A stretch of 64,000 bases of DNA from Manis javanica (lineage: Eukaryota; Chordata; Mammalia; Pholidota; Manidae). Below are positions 1 through 18,429 of this stretch, piece after piece. Every line of letters starts with the position of its first letter. Positions within the stretch are counted from its first letter, which is position 1. The translations under genes were made by a program, and so were the position numbers. The stretch is from contig NC_133158.1 in the NCBI RefSeq assembly GCF_040802235.1, positions 165,947,401 to 166,011,400 of the forward strand. Direction: 5' to 3'. The notes under the pieces were generated by a model. It did not search any database. It was not told the DNA's origin and worked only from the letters and a program-made list of their open reading frames with translations.

Positions 1-2555
<2,555 letters not shown>

Positions 2556-3129
2556 TAAGATTTTGATAAACAGACATGTGATGCAAAAAGGTATATGTCA
2601 GTGAAGCTTTTTTTGTTTTTCTTTCTATGTAGCTTTCAAGAAATATGGTACTGAGATGTCTTATAAAAGCCAAACTGCTAGCTCCTTTGCTTAATATGAG
2701 TTCTCTACTTTTTAGAAATGTTTACTAAATGAGGAATAATTAGGAAATTTCTTTGAATTATGAGTAAGTTTTATCTCATATTCCTGCTGGTGGGGGATGG
2801 GAACCCTCTGTTTTTTAGAAAGAGTTTATTAATCTAATAGAATTTCCAAGTAGTGGAAAGGGTAGAAAAAATATTTCCTATCTTATTTATAAGGAAACAA
2901 AGATTATTTTCTACCTAACTAAATATTCAATCTGTTTTGTCCCTTCCCCTTTCATACAATATTTTAGTCTTTTCTGTTTCCGTTCGCCCCATTAAAAAAT
3001 ACTAAGAACAACTGAGGAGTGAATGAACAAGATAGTATACCATCTCAGACAGTTTGTGCAAGATCATACACATGGGCATGTTGTATGTACGGTATATGGT
3101 TCTGGGCTAGACTTGAGAATCCAATTTTC

Positions 3130-3181
3130 AGCATAAGCCTTTATATAGAGACACATACATACACACACATGCACACAATAC
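3130..3181. repeat. CA-rich imperfect microsatellite
   Basis: An interrupted (CA)n run mixed with CATA units. No coding content. Confidence 0.6.
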
Positions 3182-3278
3182 AATCTATATAGTAATCAAA
3201 TATAGTTGAAATAATATCAAGTGTAACATTGTGGAAGATGCTGTCTGGAAGTCCTGGGCAGCCTGCTGACAAGCTGTT

Positions 3279-3458
3279 ATTTTATTTTATTTTTTTTAAG
3301 TTTTGTTTTCTATTAAATTATCATTGATATACAATCTTATGAAGGTTTCACATGAGCAACATGGTGGTTACTACATTTACCCATATTATCCAGTCCCCAC
3401 ACACACCGCATTGCAGTCACTGTCCATCAGCATAGTAAGATGCTATAGAGTCACTATT
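3279..3458 (-). mobile_element. 5'-truncated L1 tail with perfect 15-bp target-site duplication
   Basis: Only the last 180 bp of a lineage-specific L1 3'UTR, antisense to TRPC1. It starts on + with the T-rich tail (tttattttatttttttt) and continues through 'attgatatacaatcttatga' and 'cagtcactgtccatcagcat'. It is flanked by the identical 15-mer TGCTGACAAGCTGTT at 3264-3278 and 3459-3473. The perfect duplication suggests a fairly recent insertion. Confidence 0.92.
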
Positions 3459-3789
3459 TGCTGACAAGCTGTTTTTATAGTATATGAAACTAGCTTTAAA
3501 GCTACAAACCATCTACCATCACTTCTTCCTCACCATAAGGACAAATCTTTGGTAGACTGACAGTCACAAATCCATAAATTGGGAGAGTCTCCTGGGAGGC
3601 AATGTAATGTTTATTTGCAGAAGTTGAACTGATAATTTTGTATTTTCAAGTCTATTTTACAATGAAATCTATGTTTCTCTTTGATAAGATCTGGTTGAAA
3701 GTTGTGGTTATATCATTTACAGTTTAGTTTTTAAATGACTAGTCTGTAAAATGACAAGAAGAAATGATCTATAAGATTTATTCTAGTTT

Positions 3790-3955
3790 TAGATAAGTAG
3801 TGACTGTAGCATCTTACTACGCTGATGGAAAGTGACTATAATGGGGTATGTGGTGGGGACTTGATAATGGGGGGAATCTAGTAAACATAATGTTGGTCAT
3901 GTGATTGTATATTAATGATAGCAAAAAAATTCACTCTTAAAAAAAAGATTTCTTC
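3790..3955 (+). mobile_element. L1 3'-tail fragment
   Basis: Sense-oriented fragment of the same broad L1 family: 'gtagcatcttactacgctga', then 'aatctagtaaacataatgtt', then 'attgtatattaatgata', ending in an A-rich run. Its last 60 bases differ from the tails at 3279, 15461, 29843 and 35652, marking another subfamily. A second copy of this tail type is at 14531-14738. Confidence 0.8.
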
Positions 3956-5904
3956 TAGTTTTAAAGTCCTTTATTGATATTAAATATAAATATTTTCCAA
4001 ATAGCATGCTTGTTAAATATGTATGTAATTAAAGCAGTTGGGCGGTGGGGGGTTGGGGCTGGAGAGAACACTTAACTTGGCTTGGTTTGAGTGGGGAAAA
4101 GGTTGTTCTGGAAGCATTTAGGAGCTTTGGCTTGAGTTCAGTCTTTAAGTAAAGAGTAAGAATTAAAAGGTGATAGGGTTTTACACGGAAAGTACAGTAT
4201 GTGATTGTGGTTTATTTAGGCAGCTGCAAATAGTATAACATACTTGCAGGAGGTTGAGAGGGTTTATTATTGATGTTTGAGAAAACAACTATAGCAAATG
4301 TCAAAGGGCCCTGACAAAAGTCATTTCTAAGAATTCCTAAGTAGACCTGCAGAAGAAAAGGAGACTAACAAAATGAGTAAAAAGGGATATGAATAAAGAT
4401 TTCAGTGAAGTTGAAGAGCCAGTGTACTGGTAATAAGGCAGTGATGAAATCTACATTTATAAGTTATTAGTTTTAAATGTCAGAGATGGTGCAGTTCCAG
4501 GTGATGATAAGGTCTAGGGGTAATCATCTTAAACGGGATAGAGACGGTTAATGGACCTTTATAACTTAGAAAAACATTTTCAGTAATGCAGTTGTTGTGA
4601 TTTGGTCCTACTGTCTCCTGATCAATCTAAAGGTTAATTGGGGAATGCATTCAGAGTTGCAGCCATTTCTCAAAAGTTCCTTGTGTTTTTCTTTTAATCA
4701 AACTTTCCGATAGCTCTGAGTTCTAGGACTTCTAAAAAAATGTCTCTTTACTAAACTTTCTGATGTTCTCCACACACACCTAATTTTTTAGTCAGTGAGG
4801 GATCTGTGGAAAGAGCTTATATGAGCCTTCCTATGGCTTTTCGCACTTCCAAGATCTCTCTATTAAATTTCTGGTTGGTCCACTATTTGCTCAGCTCAGA
4901 CTGCGTGTTCGGCCTTTACAAAGCTGCAGGTTTTGCCTGTTTGTCTCCACCAAGTCCAGCCCTTTCAGCCAGCAGAGTCATTGTTTTTGTCTACCACAAA
5001 ATTGATTTTTTTTCCCCTTTGGGCATATGGTACAGGTTTACCAGCTTCTGGCTGAAAAATTTATTTCTCATTGGGCCAGTTCTGTGGGGGCAGAGGTGGT
5101 TAAAGTAGCCTCAGGCAAGAAGGGTACAGATTCCAGCTGTTCTTGCCTGAAGCCCTGGCAGCTTTTCAATAATTGATTCTCAATAGATAATTTCTGGTGA
5201 CCTGAAATGGTTGATTTTTTAAAATAATTTTGTCTATTTTTATGTATTTTTTATGTAGTGGAATCACTGATCTCTCCATGTCACTTACTTCTGATAGTGT
5301 TTTAAATACCAAAAATCGTAGATTTTATAAAGTGAGCAACCTCATTATTTGTCAGATTAAGTCTAAATGTTTTCCATACAGTGGTACTTCATTATTACTC
5401 CAGCACAATTGGTTGCCATTATTATTGGCAGTCACCCTTGCTGTACATTTTGTCATTAATCGTTAGTGTATTTTGAGATATGATACAAAGTCATTTTTAA
5501 ACAATCTGATAAAATTAATATAGACATTGAAGAAAACAAAGATAAGTTGCTTAACTATATACATAATTTTCTCAAGTTTTTTGGCAGTTTTAGTGTAAGT
5601 AAATACTTGTTAGAAATCCTTACAGATAATTGTACTTGTTTACTGAATAGCTAGATTGTAACTAGATTTCATAAATACTATTTTCTTAAAAATACAATAC
5701 AGGATCTATTTTTGTATCTAAGACATGAAACATAGGTAAATAAGGCTATTTCCATAAATTTGTTTAGATTTCAATATAGAAAAATTCTATTTCAAACAAA
5801 GTAAAAAGACAAACTGAAAAAGTATTTAAAACACTTTTGACTAGCAGAAGGCTAATTTCTTTGATATGTTAAGAGATCTTACAAATTCATAAATTAAAAA
5901 TAAA

Positions 5905-6575
5905 GATAAAGTGAACTCTTGTAACACTGTTGGTGGGGTTGCAAATTGGTGCAGCCGCTATGGAAAGCAGTATGGAGGTTTCTCAAAAAACTGAAAATAG
6001 AACTGCCATATGACTGAGCAATTATACTTCTGGGAATTTATCTAAAGAAAACAAAATCACTAATCTGAAAGGATACATGCATTCCTATGTTTATCACAGC
6101 ATTATCTGCAATAGCCAAAATATGGAAACAATATAAATGTCCATTGAAAGATGAATGGGTAAAAAAGGTGGTACATACAATGGGCTATTAGCCATAAAAA
6201 AGAGTGAAATCTTGCCATTTGTGATAATATGGATGGACCTAGAGGGTATTATGCTAAGTGAAATGTCAGACAGAAAAAAACAGGCATCATATAACTTCAC
6301 TTATCTATGGATTCTAAGAAAAAAAAAAAACAAATGAACAAACAAAACTGAAATAGACTCAAACACAGAGAACAGACTGGTAGTTGCCATAGCGGAGGGA
6401 GGAGTGCGGATGGGTGAAATATTTAATGGTGGAGAGAAAAAAGTAGAGAGAATGTTTGATATCTCAACCTGGGTGATGGTTACATGAGTGTATACACATG
6501 TTAAAAGTCATCAAGCTGTACACTAAGATTTGTGCATTTTTATTGTATGTACCCTAATAAAATTTTTTAAGACTT
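5905..6575 (+). mobile_element. L1 ORF2 end plus 3'UTR fragment
   Basis: Sense-oriented L1 3' end. It begins at the 'cactgttggtggggttgcaa' segment of ORF2 and passes through the conserved 'gaatttatctaaagaaaac' and 'tggatggacctagagggtat' stretches. It ends in 'cctaataaaattttttaag', the usual L1M/L1PA-like polyadenylation region. Frameshifts and stops are numerous, so nothing is coding now. Confidence 0.85.
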
Positions 6576-6719
6576 AAGTAAAAGAGAAAAAAGACTTAGA
6601 AAAAAATAAACAATTATAGGAAAAATAGACTAATGGAAATGAACAGGCTGTTTACAGAGGTATAATGGTAGTAAATATGAAGGGATGCTTAAGCTTCTAA
6701 AGAAATTCACAGTATAACT

Positions 6720-7200
6720 CTAAAATTCCATTTTTCATCCATTAGAGTGGCACAGTATTAATGAAGATGTGGGGGAAAATGAGCTCTCCTATTGTTAGTG
6801 CTTTGGAAACATCTATCAGAGTTTAAAATACACATGCCATTTTATCTGGCAGTTTTAACTGTGCAAAGGATCTGTGAACTAAAGAATATTTATTGCTGCA
6901 TTATTTTTAGAAGTAAAAAACTAGAAGCAATCTCAGTTTCCATTGCTGTAGATCTGAGAGACTACCATCAAATGGATAACTATCCAGTTTTAGGTAATAA
7001 TGAGATGACTGTAGTGACCTAGAAAGAGTTGTATCTTTACATATATGTCTGATTATATTTGTGTGTGAATGGAAAATATTGGGAAGGATATTCACAGTTC
7101 TCTGAAGTGTGACTATCTTTGAGGAGTAGAATGGTAGAAGGAGAATTGGAAAGTGTCATGATTCTAAACTGCTTGCTTTTTTTTATAACAAGCATGTATT
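6720..7200 (+). repeat. Older L1-like fragment
   Basis: It keeps the L1 3'-region order in a very diverged form: a 'tattgctgcattatttttagaag' equivalent, then 'actagaagcaatctcag', then 'catcaaatggataac'. Probably L1M or HAL1; edges are uncertain. Confidence 0.5.
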
Positions 7201-7820
7201 AAATTTATATTTTGAAGAAAAATATATGTTATATAATACTAATCAAATTGATAACTTAAGAATTATATATTTATAAATGAAAGAATTATAGCAAAACTTT
7301 TCTGGTTTGTTTCTTATTTAGATACTAAATATGAACATTAATTAGTTTACAGAAGGTAAAGGGAGTACTTTTCCATTAAGCTAGAAATTATACATAAATG
7401 AGTAATTTCATTCTTAAGATTTGGAACATGTTTCAAAAAAGAACATGGCTATATGAGTCATGTGTTATAGATATTGAGCATATTAAAGTATTCTTCTCAC
7501 TGGGAAAGGAAAAATAGAATAATCATCCACATCATATTCAAAATGCATTAGTTATTAGCATATTTCATTTAAAACAATATTGGTTTCAGGAATAGAGTTA
7601 TTCAAAATTAATTGGATTTGAAGAGTATGAAGTTTTGCATCTATGAAAATAAATGCTAAAACAATTTCCTTAAAAACAATAAATATAATCAATAGGTATA
7701 ATATTTTCAATGTTTATACATCAAAATATTTTTAAGTATATATTAGAATTGTTTTGGTTTCCTTTAATTTTATACTACTTTAATTTTAAATTTATGAAAA
7801 TTATAGGTTAAAAATACTAA

Positions 7821-8960
<1,140 letters not shown>

Positions 8961-11838
8961 CCCAAGTCCCCCCCACAAACCCCTTTACAGTCACTGCCTG
9001 TCAGCATAGTAAGATGTTGTAGAATCACTACTTATCTTCTCTGTGTTGCAAAGCCCTCCCCTTTCCCCCACCCCCCACATTATACATACTAATCATAATA
9101 CCCCCTTTCTTCTTCCCCACCCTTATCCTTCCCTACCCTCCCATTTTCCCCAGTCTCTTTCCCTTTGGTAACTGTTAGTCCATTCTTGGGTTCTGTGATT
9201 CTGCTGCTGTTTTGTTCCTTCAGTTTTTCTTTTGCTCTTATACTCCACAAATGAATGAAATCATTTGGTATTTGTTTTTCTACACTTGGCTTATTTCACT
9301 GAGCATAATACCCTCTAGCTCCATCCATGTTGTTGCAAATGGTAGGATTTGTTTTCTTCTTATGGCTGAATAATATTCCATTGTGTATATGTACCACCTC
9401 TTCTTTATCCATTCATCTACTGATGGACACTTAGGTTGCTTCCATTTCTTGGCTATTGTAAATAGTGCTGAGATAAACATAGGGGTGCATCTGTCTTTTT
9501 CAAACTGGAGTGCTGCATCCTTAGGGTAAATTCCTAGAAGTGGAATTCCTGGGTCAAATGGTAAGTCTATTTTGAGCATTTTGAGGAACCTCCATATTGC
9601 TTTCCACAATGGTTGAACTAATTTACATTCCCACCAGCAGTGTAGGAGGGTTCCCCTTTCTCCACATCCTCACCAACATTTGATGTTGTTTGTCTTTTGG
9701 ATGTTGGCCATCCTCACTGGTGTGAGGTGATATCTCATTGTGGTTTTAGTTTGCATTTCTCTGATAATTAGTGATGTGGAGCATCTTTTCATGTGTCTGT
9801 TGGCCATCTGAATTTCTTCTTTGGAGAACTGTCTGTTCAGCTCCTCTGCCCCTTTTTTAATTGGATTATTTGCTTTTTGTTTGTTGAGGAGCGTGAGCTC
9901 TTTATATATTTTGGATGTCAAGCCTTTATCAGATCTGTCATTTACGAAAAAAATATTCTCCCATACTGTAGGGTACCTTTTTGTTCTATTGATGGTGTCC
10001 TTTGCTGTACAGAAGCTTTTCAGCTTGATATAGTCCCACTTGTTCATTTTTGCTTTTGTTTTCCTTGCCCGGGGAGATATGTTCATGAAGAAGTCACTAA
10101 TGTTCACATCCAAGAGATTTTTGCCTATGTTTTTTTCTAAGAGTTTTATGGTTTTATGACTTACATTCAGGTCTTTGATCCATTTTGAATTTACTTTTGT
10201 GTATGGGGTTAGACAGTGATCCAGTTTCATTCTCTTACATGTAGCTGTCCAGTTTTAGCAGCACCATCTGTTGAAGAGGCTGTCATTTCCCCATTGTATG
10301 TCCATGGCTCCTTTATCGAATATTAATTGACCATATATGTTTGGGTTAATGTCTGGAGCCTCTAATCTGTTCCACTGGTCTGTGGCTCTGTTCTTGTGCC
10401 AGAACCAAATTGTCTTGATTACTATGGCTTTGTTGTTGGCTTGAAGTTGGGGAGTGAGATCCCCACCACTTTATTCTTCTTTCTCAGGATTGCTTTGGCT
10501 ATTCGGGGTCTTTGGTGTTTCCATATGAATTTTTGAACTATTTGTTCCAGTTCGTTGAAGAACGTTGTTGGTAATTTGATAAGGATTGCATCAAATCTGT
10601 ATATTGCTTTGGGCAGGATGGCCATTTTGACAATATTAATTCTTCCTAGCCAAGAGCATGGGATGAGTTTCCATTTGTTAGTGTCCTCTTTAACTTCTCT
10701 TAAGAGTGTCTTATAGTTTTCAGGGTATAGGTCTTTCACTTCTTTGGTTAGGTTTATTCCTAGGTTTTTGTTTTTTTTTTTTGATGCAATTGTGAATGGA
10801 ATTGTTTTCCTGATTTCTCTTTCTATTGGCTTATTGTTAGTACAGGAAAGCCACAGATTTCTGTGTGTTAATTTTGTATTCTGCAACTTTGCTGTATTCC
10901 AATATCAGTTCTAGTAGTTTTGGAGTGGAGTCTATAGGGTTTTTTATGTACAATATCATGTCATCTGCAAATAGTGACAGTTTAACTTCTTCTTTATCAA
11001 TCTGGATTCCTTGTATTTCTTTGTTTTGTCTAATAGCCGTGGCTAGGACCTCCAGTACTATGTTAAATAACAGTGGGGAGAGTGGGCATCCCTGTCTTGT
11101 TCGCGATCTCAGAGGAAAAGCTTTCAGCTTCTCGCTCTTCAGTATGATGTTGGCTGTGGGTTTATCGTATATGGCCTTTATTATATTGAGGTACTTGCCC
11201 TCTATACCCATTTTGCTGAGAGTTTTTATCATGAATGGATTTTGAATTTTGTCGAATGCTTTTTCAGCATCTGTGGAGATGATCATGTGGTTTTTGTCTT
11301 TCTTTTTGTTGATGTGGTAGATGATGTTGATGGATTTTCAAATGTTGTACCATTCTTGCATCCCTGCAATGAATCCCACTTGGTCGTGGTGTATGATCCT
11401 TTTGATATATTTTTGAATTCAGTTTGCTAATATTTTATTGAGTATTTTTGCATCTACGTTCATAAGGGATATTGGTCTGTAATTTTCTTTTTTGGTGGGG
11501 TCTTTGCCTGGTTTTGGTATTAGGGTGATGTTGGCTTCATAGAATGAGTTTGGGAGTATTCCCTCCTCTTCTATTTTTTGGAAAACTTTAAGGAGAATGG
11601 GTATTATATCTTCTCCATATGTCTGATAAAATTCTGAGGTAAATCCATCTGGCCCAGGGGTTTTTTTCTTGCGTAGTTTTTTGATTACCACTTTGATTTC
11701 TTTGCTGGTAATTGGTTTGTTTAGATTTTGTGTTTCTCCTTGGTCAGTCTTGGAAGGTTGTATTTTTCTAGGAAGTTGTCCATTTCTTCTAGGTTTTCCA
11801 GCTTCTTAGCATATAGGTTTTCATAGTAGTCTCTAATT
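8961..11838 (-). mobile_element. L1 retrotransposon, truncated at both ends
   Basis: About 2.9 kb of L1 inserted antisense in TRPC1. From left: 3'UTR (8961 to about 9280), then most of the ORF2 C-terminal region and the reverse transcriptase read on the - strand up to about 11838, where similarity stops. The last 100 or so bases of the 3'UTR and the A-tail, present in sister copies of this window, are missing at the left edge. No flanking duplication is seen. This suggests a later deletion or rearrangement rather than simple 5' truncation. Confidence 0.9.
9280..11691 (-). pseudogene. L1 ORF2 remnant (reverse transcriptase and C-terminal region)
   Basis: Broken - strand ORF2 of the L1 at 8961-11838. 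Segments: 11419-11691 has the RT finger stretch [16 protein letters not shown]; 10837-11286 has the RT palm with the catalytic FADDMILY; 10422-10886 the thumb; 9670-10230 and 9280-9609 the C-terminal region, including [20 protein letters not shown]. Four of the five pieces share one frame, so damage is limited to a few stops and about two frameshifts. In intact L1s ORF2p nicks DNA and primes reverse transcription. This copy lacks the endonuclease part and cannot be active. Confidence 0.9.
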
Positions 11839-13750
<1,912 letters not shown>

Positions 13751-13784
13751 TGACATATACAAATTATTTTGTGCACAGTAGTCT

Positions 13785-13980
13785 AGTGGCTTAGAGCAAA
13801 GGCTTTGGAGTGACACATCTAGACTGAGATCCTAACGCTGCTTCAGAAAAACTGTTTCCTCGGGAAATTTGCTACATCTGTCTGAACTTTATTTTAAGAA
13901 TTAACTAAGGGTATGTATTAGAGATTAGTACAATGAGTACTAGCATTAAGCAAGTGCTTAATAAATGGTAGTTAGTATTA
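13785..13980 (+). repeat. MIR SINE
   Basis: Begins 'gtctagtggcttagagcaaa' and ends 'gcaagtgcttaataaatggt', both typical MIR landmarks. It lies about 50 bp past exon C. Confidence 0.8.
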
Positions 13981-13985
13981 TTTTT

Positions 13986-14003
13986 AATAATAATAATAAT
14001 AAT
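13986..14003. repeat. (AAT)6 microsatellite
   Basis: Six perfect AAT units following the MIR tail. Confidence 0.95.
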
Positions 14004-14530
14004 ATGGATGTTAATGTTTTTGCTACAGTCATAGCTACACAGGTGAGATCGTGTATATAAGCACCTTCAAAATGAAGTTTCCATCTTGTCTTTGTTGTAT
14101 CAATCTGATTATACTAATAGTGCCATTCTGTTTAAAAATAAAATACTAGATATTATGTTTCTTGATTCTTATTTGTTAATTCATTGTGAAACCCAAAGTG
14201 GAGAGGTGCATGATATAACTAAGTTGAATCTGGCTCTTCTGGCATCATCCCTTCCTATTAAGGGAAGTACCTATTTCTACTCCCCATACACACACATGCA
14301 CATGATTCAGGAACTTGAAGAAGGAAGGTATCCATTTTAAATTTCATTTTTTGAGATGATTTACTAAATATGGATGTTTATGTGTAGTTAATAACATGCA
14401 GTCAATAGTATGGTGAATGATATTTTTAAGGTAATACCTCTAAGACCCATTATTTTTATTATCAACATAGATCTTGCAATAAAACTTGCTTATCAAATTT
14501 ATATTGATATAAAAATGGATCCCATAGCAT
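14004..14530 (+). other. TRPC1: TRPC1 intron segment
   Basis: AT-rich. A short open stretch at 14086-14340 has no recognisable protein similarity, and I regard it as chance. Nothing else seen. Confidence 0.55.
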
Positions 14531-14738
14531 GTATAATGTGGGGGGGAGGAATGGGGAGGGCTGTGCAACACAGAGAAGACAAGTAGTGATTCTATAGCAT
14601 CTTACTACACTGATGGACAGTGACTGTAATGGGGTTTGTCGGGGGGACTTGGTGAATGGGGGACCCTAGTAAACATAATGTTCTTCATGTAATTATAGAT
14701 TAATGATAACAAAATTAATAAAAAATAAAATAAAAAAT
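14531..14738 (+). mobile_element. L1 3'-tail fragment, second tail type
   Basis: Sense-oriented. It contains 'agtgattctatagcatctta', 'ctacactgatggacagtgac', 'taaacataatgttcttcatg' and a final A-rich stretch. Same tail type as 3790-3955, but longer at the 5' side. Confidence 0.85.
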
Positions 14739-15442
14739 GGAGTCCAAAATAGGTAATAGTAGAAGGCCAGATACAGGACCTTCTAGAAGCAAAAATTTTT
14801 AATTATCTTGGTTGACAATTTGAGCATCACAATAGCTTTGTGACTCAAGAAATTGATACAGAAATTTTAAGATGTTCATTTTCTGATTACCTAGATAGTA
14901 TATTGCTTATCCAGATCTCTGATTCCAAATCCTATACTTTTTCTAGTATTCAAAGGTTCTTAAGGTAACACAGTAGGAAAAAAAAATTCAAGAAGAATTT
15001 GGAACAGTGTAACTATAATATTATAGACCAACAACATATCTATGTGGCCTTAAAAAGGAATATAATCCTTATGGGTATAACTACAAATAGAGAATATAGG
15101 AATGCTGATGTAATCTTCCTTTAATAGACATTTTGACTAGATCTTATTGACTAAATTAACTACTAAGTTAATTTATATACTTTGTGTTCCACAACCTTAA
15201 ATAGACATGAAATATGAGAAATTGATAGAATAAACAGAGAACAAGATACAAAATCAACTTAAGTGACTGAAAAAATAACCTTAAAGAAAGGTGGAAAGAA
15301 CCAAGATAATCCCAGTTGGAGAAGAAAAAACTAAGAGGCAGTTACCTAATGATATACGTATTTACATATATATATATATCCCTGAATAACTCACAGAGGT
15401 TAACCAAATGTTCCATTCTAAAGAAGATGACAGGAAACAAGA
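14739..15442 (+). other. TRPC1: TRPC1 intron segment
   Basis: AT-rich sequence with no assignable feature, apart from a short (TA)n at about 15366-15380. Confidence 0.55.
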
Positions 15443-15848
15443 AGTAATAGTAATATTTTTTTTAAGGTGTCATTGATATACACTCTTATGAAGGTTTCAC
15501 AAGAAAAACAATGTGGTTATATTGACCCTTATTAACGAGTCCCCCCACCAAACCCCATTGCACTCACTGTCTGTCAGTGTAGTAAGATGCCACAGAATCC
15601 CTATTTGTCTTCTCTGAGCTACACTGTCTTCCCTGTGATCCCACACACCATGTGCAACAATCATGATTCCTCGCAATCCCCTTCTCCCTCCCTCCCACCC
15701 CACCGTCCCCAGCACCTCTCCTTTGGTAACCACGAGTCCCTTCCTGGAGTCTCTGAGTCTGCTGCTGTTTTGTTCCTTCAGTTTTGCTTCATTGTTATAC
15801 TCCACAAATGAGGGAAATCATTTGGTATTTGTCTTTCTCTGACTTATT

Positions 15849-16560
15849 TCACTGAGCATAATACCCTTTAGCTCCCTCCATCATCCATGTTGTTGCAAAT
15901 GGTAAGATTTGTTTCTTTCTTATGGCTGAATAATATTCCATTGTGTATATGTACCACATCTTCTTTATCCATTCATCTACTGATGGACACTTAGGTTGCT
16001 TCCATATCTTGGCTATTGTAAATAGTGCTGCAATAAGCATAGGGGTGCACATGTCATTTTGAATCTGAGATCTTGCTTGCTTTGGGCAAATTCCTAGGAG
16101 TGGAATTCCCGGGTCAAATGGTATTTCTATTTTTCGTTTTTTGAGGAACCTCCATATTGCTTTCCACATTGGCTGAACTAGTTCACATTCCCACCAGCAG
16201 TGTAGGAGGGTTCCCCTTTCTCCGTATCCTCGCCAGCATTTCTTGTTCCTAGTCTTTTCCATGTTGGCCATCTTAACTGGTGTGAGGTGATATCTCATTG
16301 TAGTTTTAATTTGCATTTCCCTGATAATTAGTGATGTGGAGCATCTTTTCATGTATATGTTGGCTATCTGAATTTCTTCTTTGGAGAAGAGTATGTTCAT
16401 CTCCTCCCCCATTTTTTAATCAGGTTATTTGCTTTTGGGTGTTGAGGCATGTGAGTTCTTTATATATTTTGAATGTTAACTCCTTGTCAGATATGTTATT
16501 TACAAATATATTCTCCCATACTGTAGGATGACTTTTGTTCTGCTGATGGTGGCCTTTGCT
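15849..16560 (-). pseudogene. L1 ORF2 C-terminal remnant
   Basis: - strand reading of the ORF2 end: [20 protein letters not shown] at the start of an open run, later [20 protein letters not shown] and [20 protein letters not shown]. One open run covers 15849-16412. It is joined at about 16560 to sequence that belongs between endonuclease and RT, which marks the deletion breakpoint. Confidence 0.88.
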
Positions 16561-16689
16561 GCGTCCCACAATTTTGCGATGTTTAATTATTGTTGTCATT
16601 TGTCTCCAGATATTGCTTGATCTCTGTTTTTATTTAATCATTGATCCATTGATTCTTTAGGAGCGTGTTATTAAGCCTCCATATGTTTG

Positions 16690-17700
16690 TGGGCTTTTTC
16701 ATTTTCTTTGCCTAATTTATTTCTAGTTTCATACCTTCGTGGTCTGAGAAGCTGGTTGGTACAAGTTCAGTCTTTTTGAATTTACTGAAGCTCTTTTTGT
16801 GGCCTAGTATATGATCTCTTCTTGAAAATGCTCCATGTGCACTTGAGAAGAATGTGTATCCTGCTGCTTTTGGGTGGAGTGTTCTGTAGATGTCTGTTAG
16901 GTCCATCTTTTCTAATGTGTTGTTCAGTGCCTCTGTGTCCTTACTTATTTTCTGTCTGTTTGATCTGTTCTTTGGAGTAAGTGGTATGTTGAAGTCTCCT
17001 AGAATGAATGCATTACATTCTATTTCCTCCTTTAATTCTGTCAGTGTTTGTTTCACATATGTAGGTGATCCTGTGTTGGGTGCATAGATATTTATGATAG
17101 TTATATCCTCTTATTGGACTGACCCCATTATCATTATGTAATGTCATTCTTTGTCTCTTGTGACTTTCTTTGTTTTGAAGTCTGTTTTGTCTGGTACAAG
17201 ACTGTAACTCCTGCTTTTTTCTCCCTATTAATTGCATGAAATATCATTTTCCATCCCTTTACTTTCAGTTTGTATATGTTTTTGGGTTTTAAGTGAGTCT
17301 CTTAGGGGCAGCATATAGATGGGTCTTGTTTTTTTATCCATTGAGTTACTCTGTGTCTTTTGATTGGTGCATTCAGACCATTTACATTTACAGTGATTAT
17401 TGATATGTATGTACTTATTGCCATTGCAGGCTTTCGATTTGTGGTTACCAAAGGTTCAAAGGTAATCCCTTTACTATCTTAACAGTGTAATTTAACTCAC
17501 TTACTATGCTACTACAAACTCAACCTAAAGGTTCTTTTTTTTCCTTCCCTTTTCTTCCTCCTCCATTCTTTATATATTAGGTATCATGTTCTGTACTCTT
17601 TCTCTATCCCTTAATTGACTTTTGGGGTAGTTGATTTGATTTTGCATCTGCTTAGTAATTAATTGTTCTACTTTCTTTACTGTGGTTTTATTTCCCCCGG
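16690..17700 (-). pseudogene. L1 ORF2 endonuclease remnant
   Basis: - strand fragments of the apurinic-like endonuclease domain, best seen at 16712-17056: ILGDFNIPLTPKNRSNRQKI, then the SAHGAFSRRDHILGHKKSFS stretch and VPTSFSDHEGMKLEI. The GDFN, RDHILG and SDH motifs are the conserved catalytic-core signatures of this family. Several frameshifts break it. Confidence 0.88.
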
Positions 17701-17732
17701 TGTCAGCTATTTAGCCTTAGGAAGACTTCCAT

Positions 17733-18429
17733 CTATAGCAGTCCCTCCAAAATACACTGTAGAGATGGTTTGTGGGAGGTACATTCTCTCAGCTTTTGCA
17801 TATCTGAAAATTGTCTAATCCATCCTTCAAATTTAAATGATAACTTTGCCAGGTAGAGTATTCTTGGTTCAAGGCCCTTCTGCTTCATTGCATTAAATGT
17901 ATCATGCCACTCCCTTCTGGCCTGTAAGGTTTCTGTTGAGAAGTCTGATGACAGCCTGATAGGCTTTCCTTTGTATGTGATCTTTTCTCTCTCTCTAGCT
18001 GCTTTTAAAAGTCTGTCCTTGTCCTTGGCATTTGCCATTTTAATTATTATGTCTTCATGTTGTCTTCCTTGGGTCACTTGTGTTGGAACATCTGTGCACC
18101 TCCATGGCCTGAGAGACTATCTCCTTCCCCAATTTGGGGAAGTCTTCAGCAATTACATCCTCAAAGAGACTTTCTATCCCTTTTTCTCTCCCTTCTTCTT
18201 TTGGTACCCCTATAATGCAAATATTGTTCCATTTGGATTGGTCACATAGTTCTCTTGATATTCTTTCATTCCTAGAGATCCTTTTTTCTCTCTGTGCTTC
18301 ACCTTTTTTGTATTCCTCTTCTCTAATTTCTATTCCATTTACTGTCTCTTCTACTATATATAATCTGCTTTTAAATCCCTTCATTTTATTTTTCATTTCA
18401 GATACTGAATTTCTTAATGATTGAATCAT
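17733..18429 (-). pseudogene. L1 ORF1 remnant
   Basis: Two overlapping - strand runs. 18055-18429 holds a charged coiled-coil part and the RRM-like stretch SKWNNICIIGVPKEEGREKG. 17733-18077 holds the C-terminal domain ITYKGKPIRLSSDFSTETLQ and RREWHDTFNAMKQKGLEPRI. In active L1s this is the RNA-binding chaperone ORF1p. One frameshift near 18060 separates the two halves, so the copy is dead, though otherwise well preserved. Confidence 0.9.

Noticed and set aside
4806..5108. 100-codon open frame on + in a GC-richer intron block
   Set aside because: No splice context, no similarity, and neighbouring frames are equally open. Probably a decayed repeat.
9793..11430. Several + strand open frames (up to 126 codons)
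   Set aside because: Mirror images of the - strand L1 ORF2. The - strand reading carries the RT motifs.
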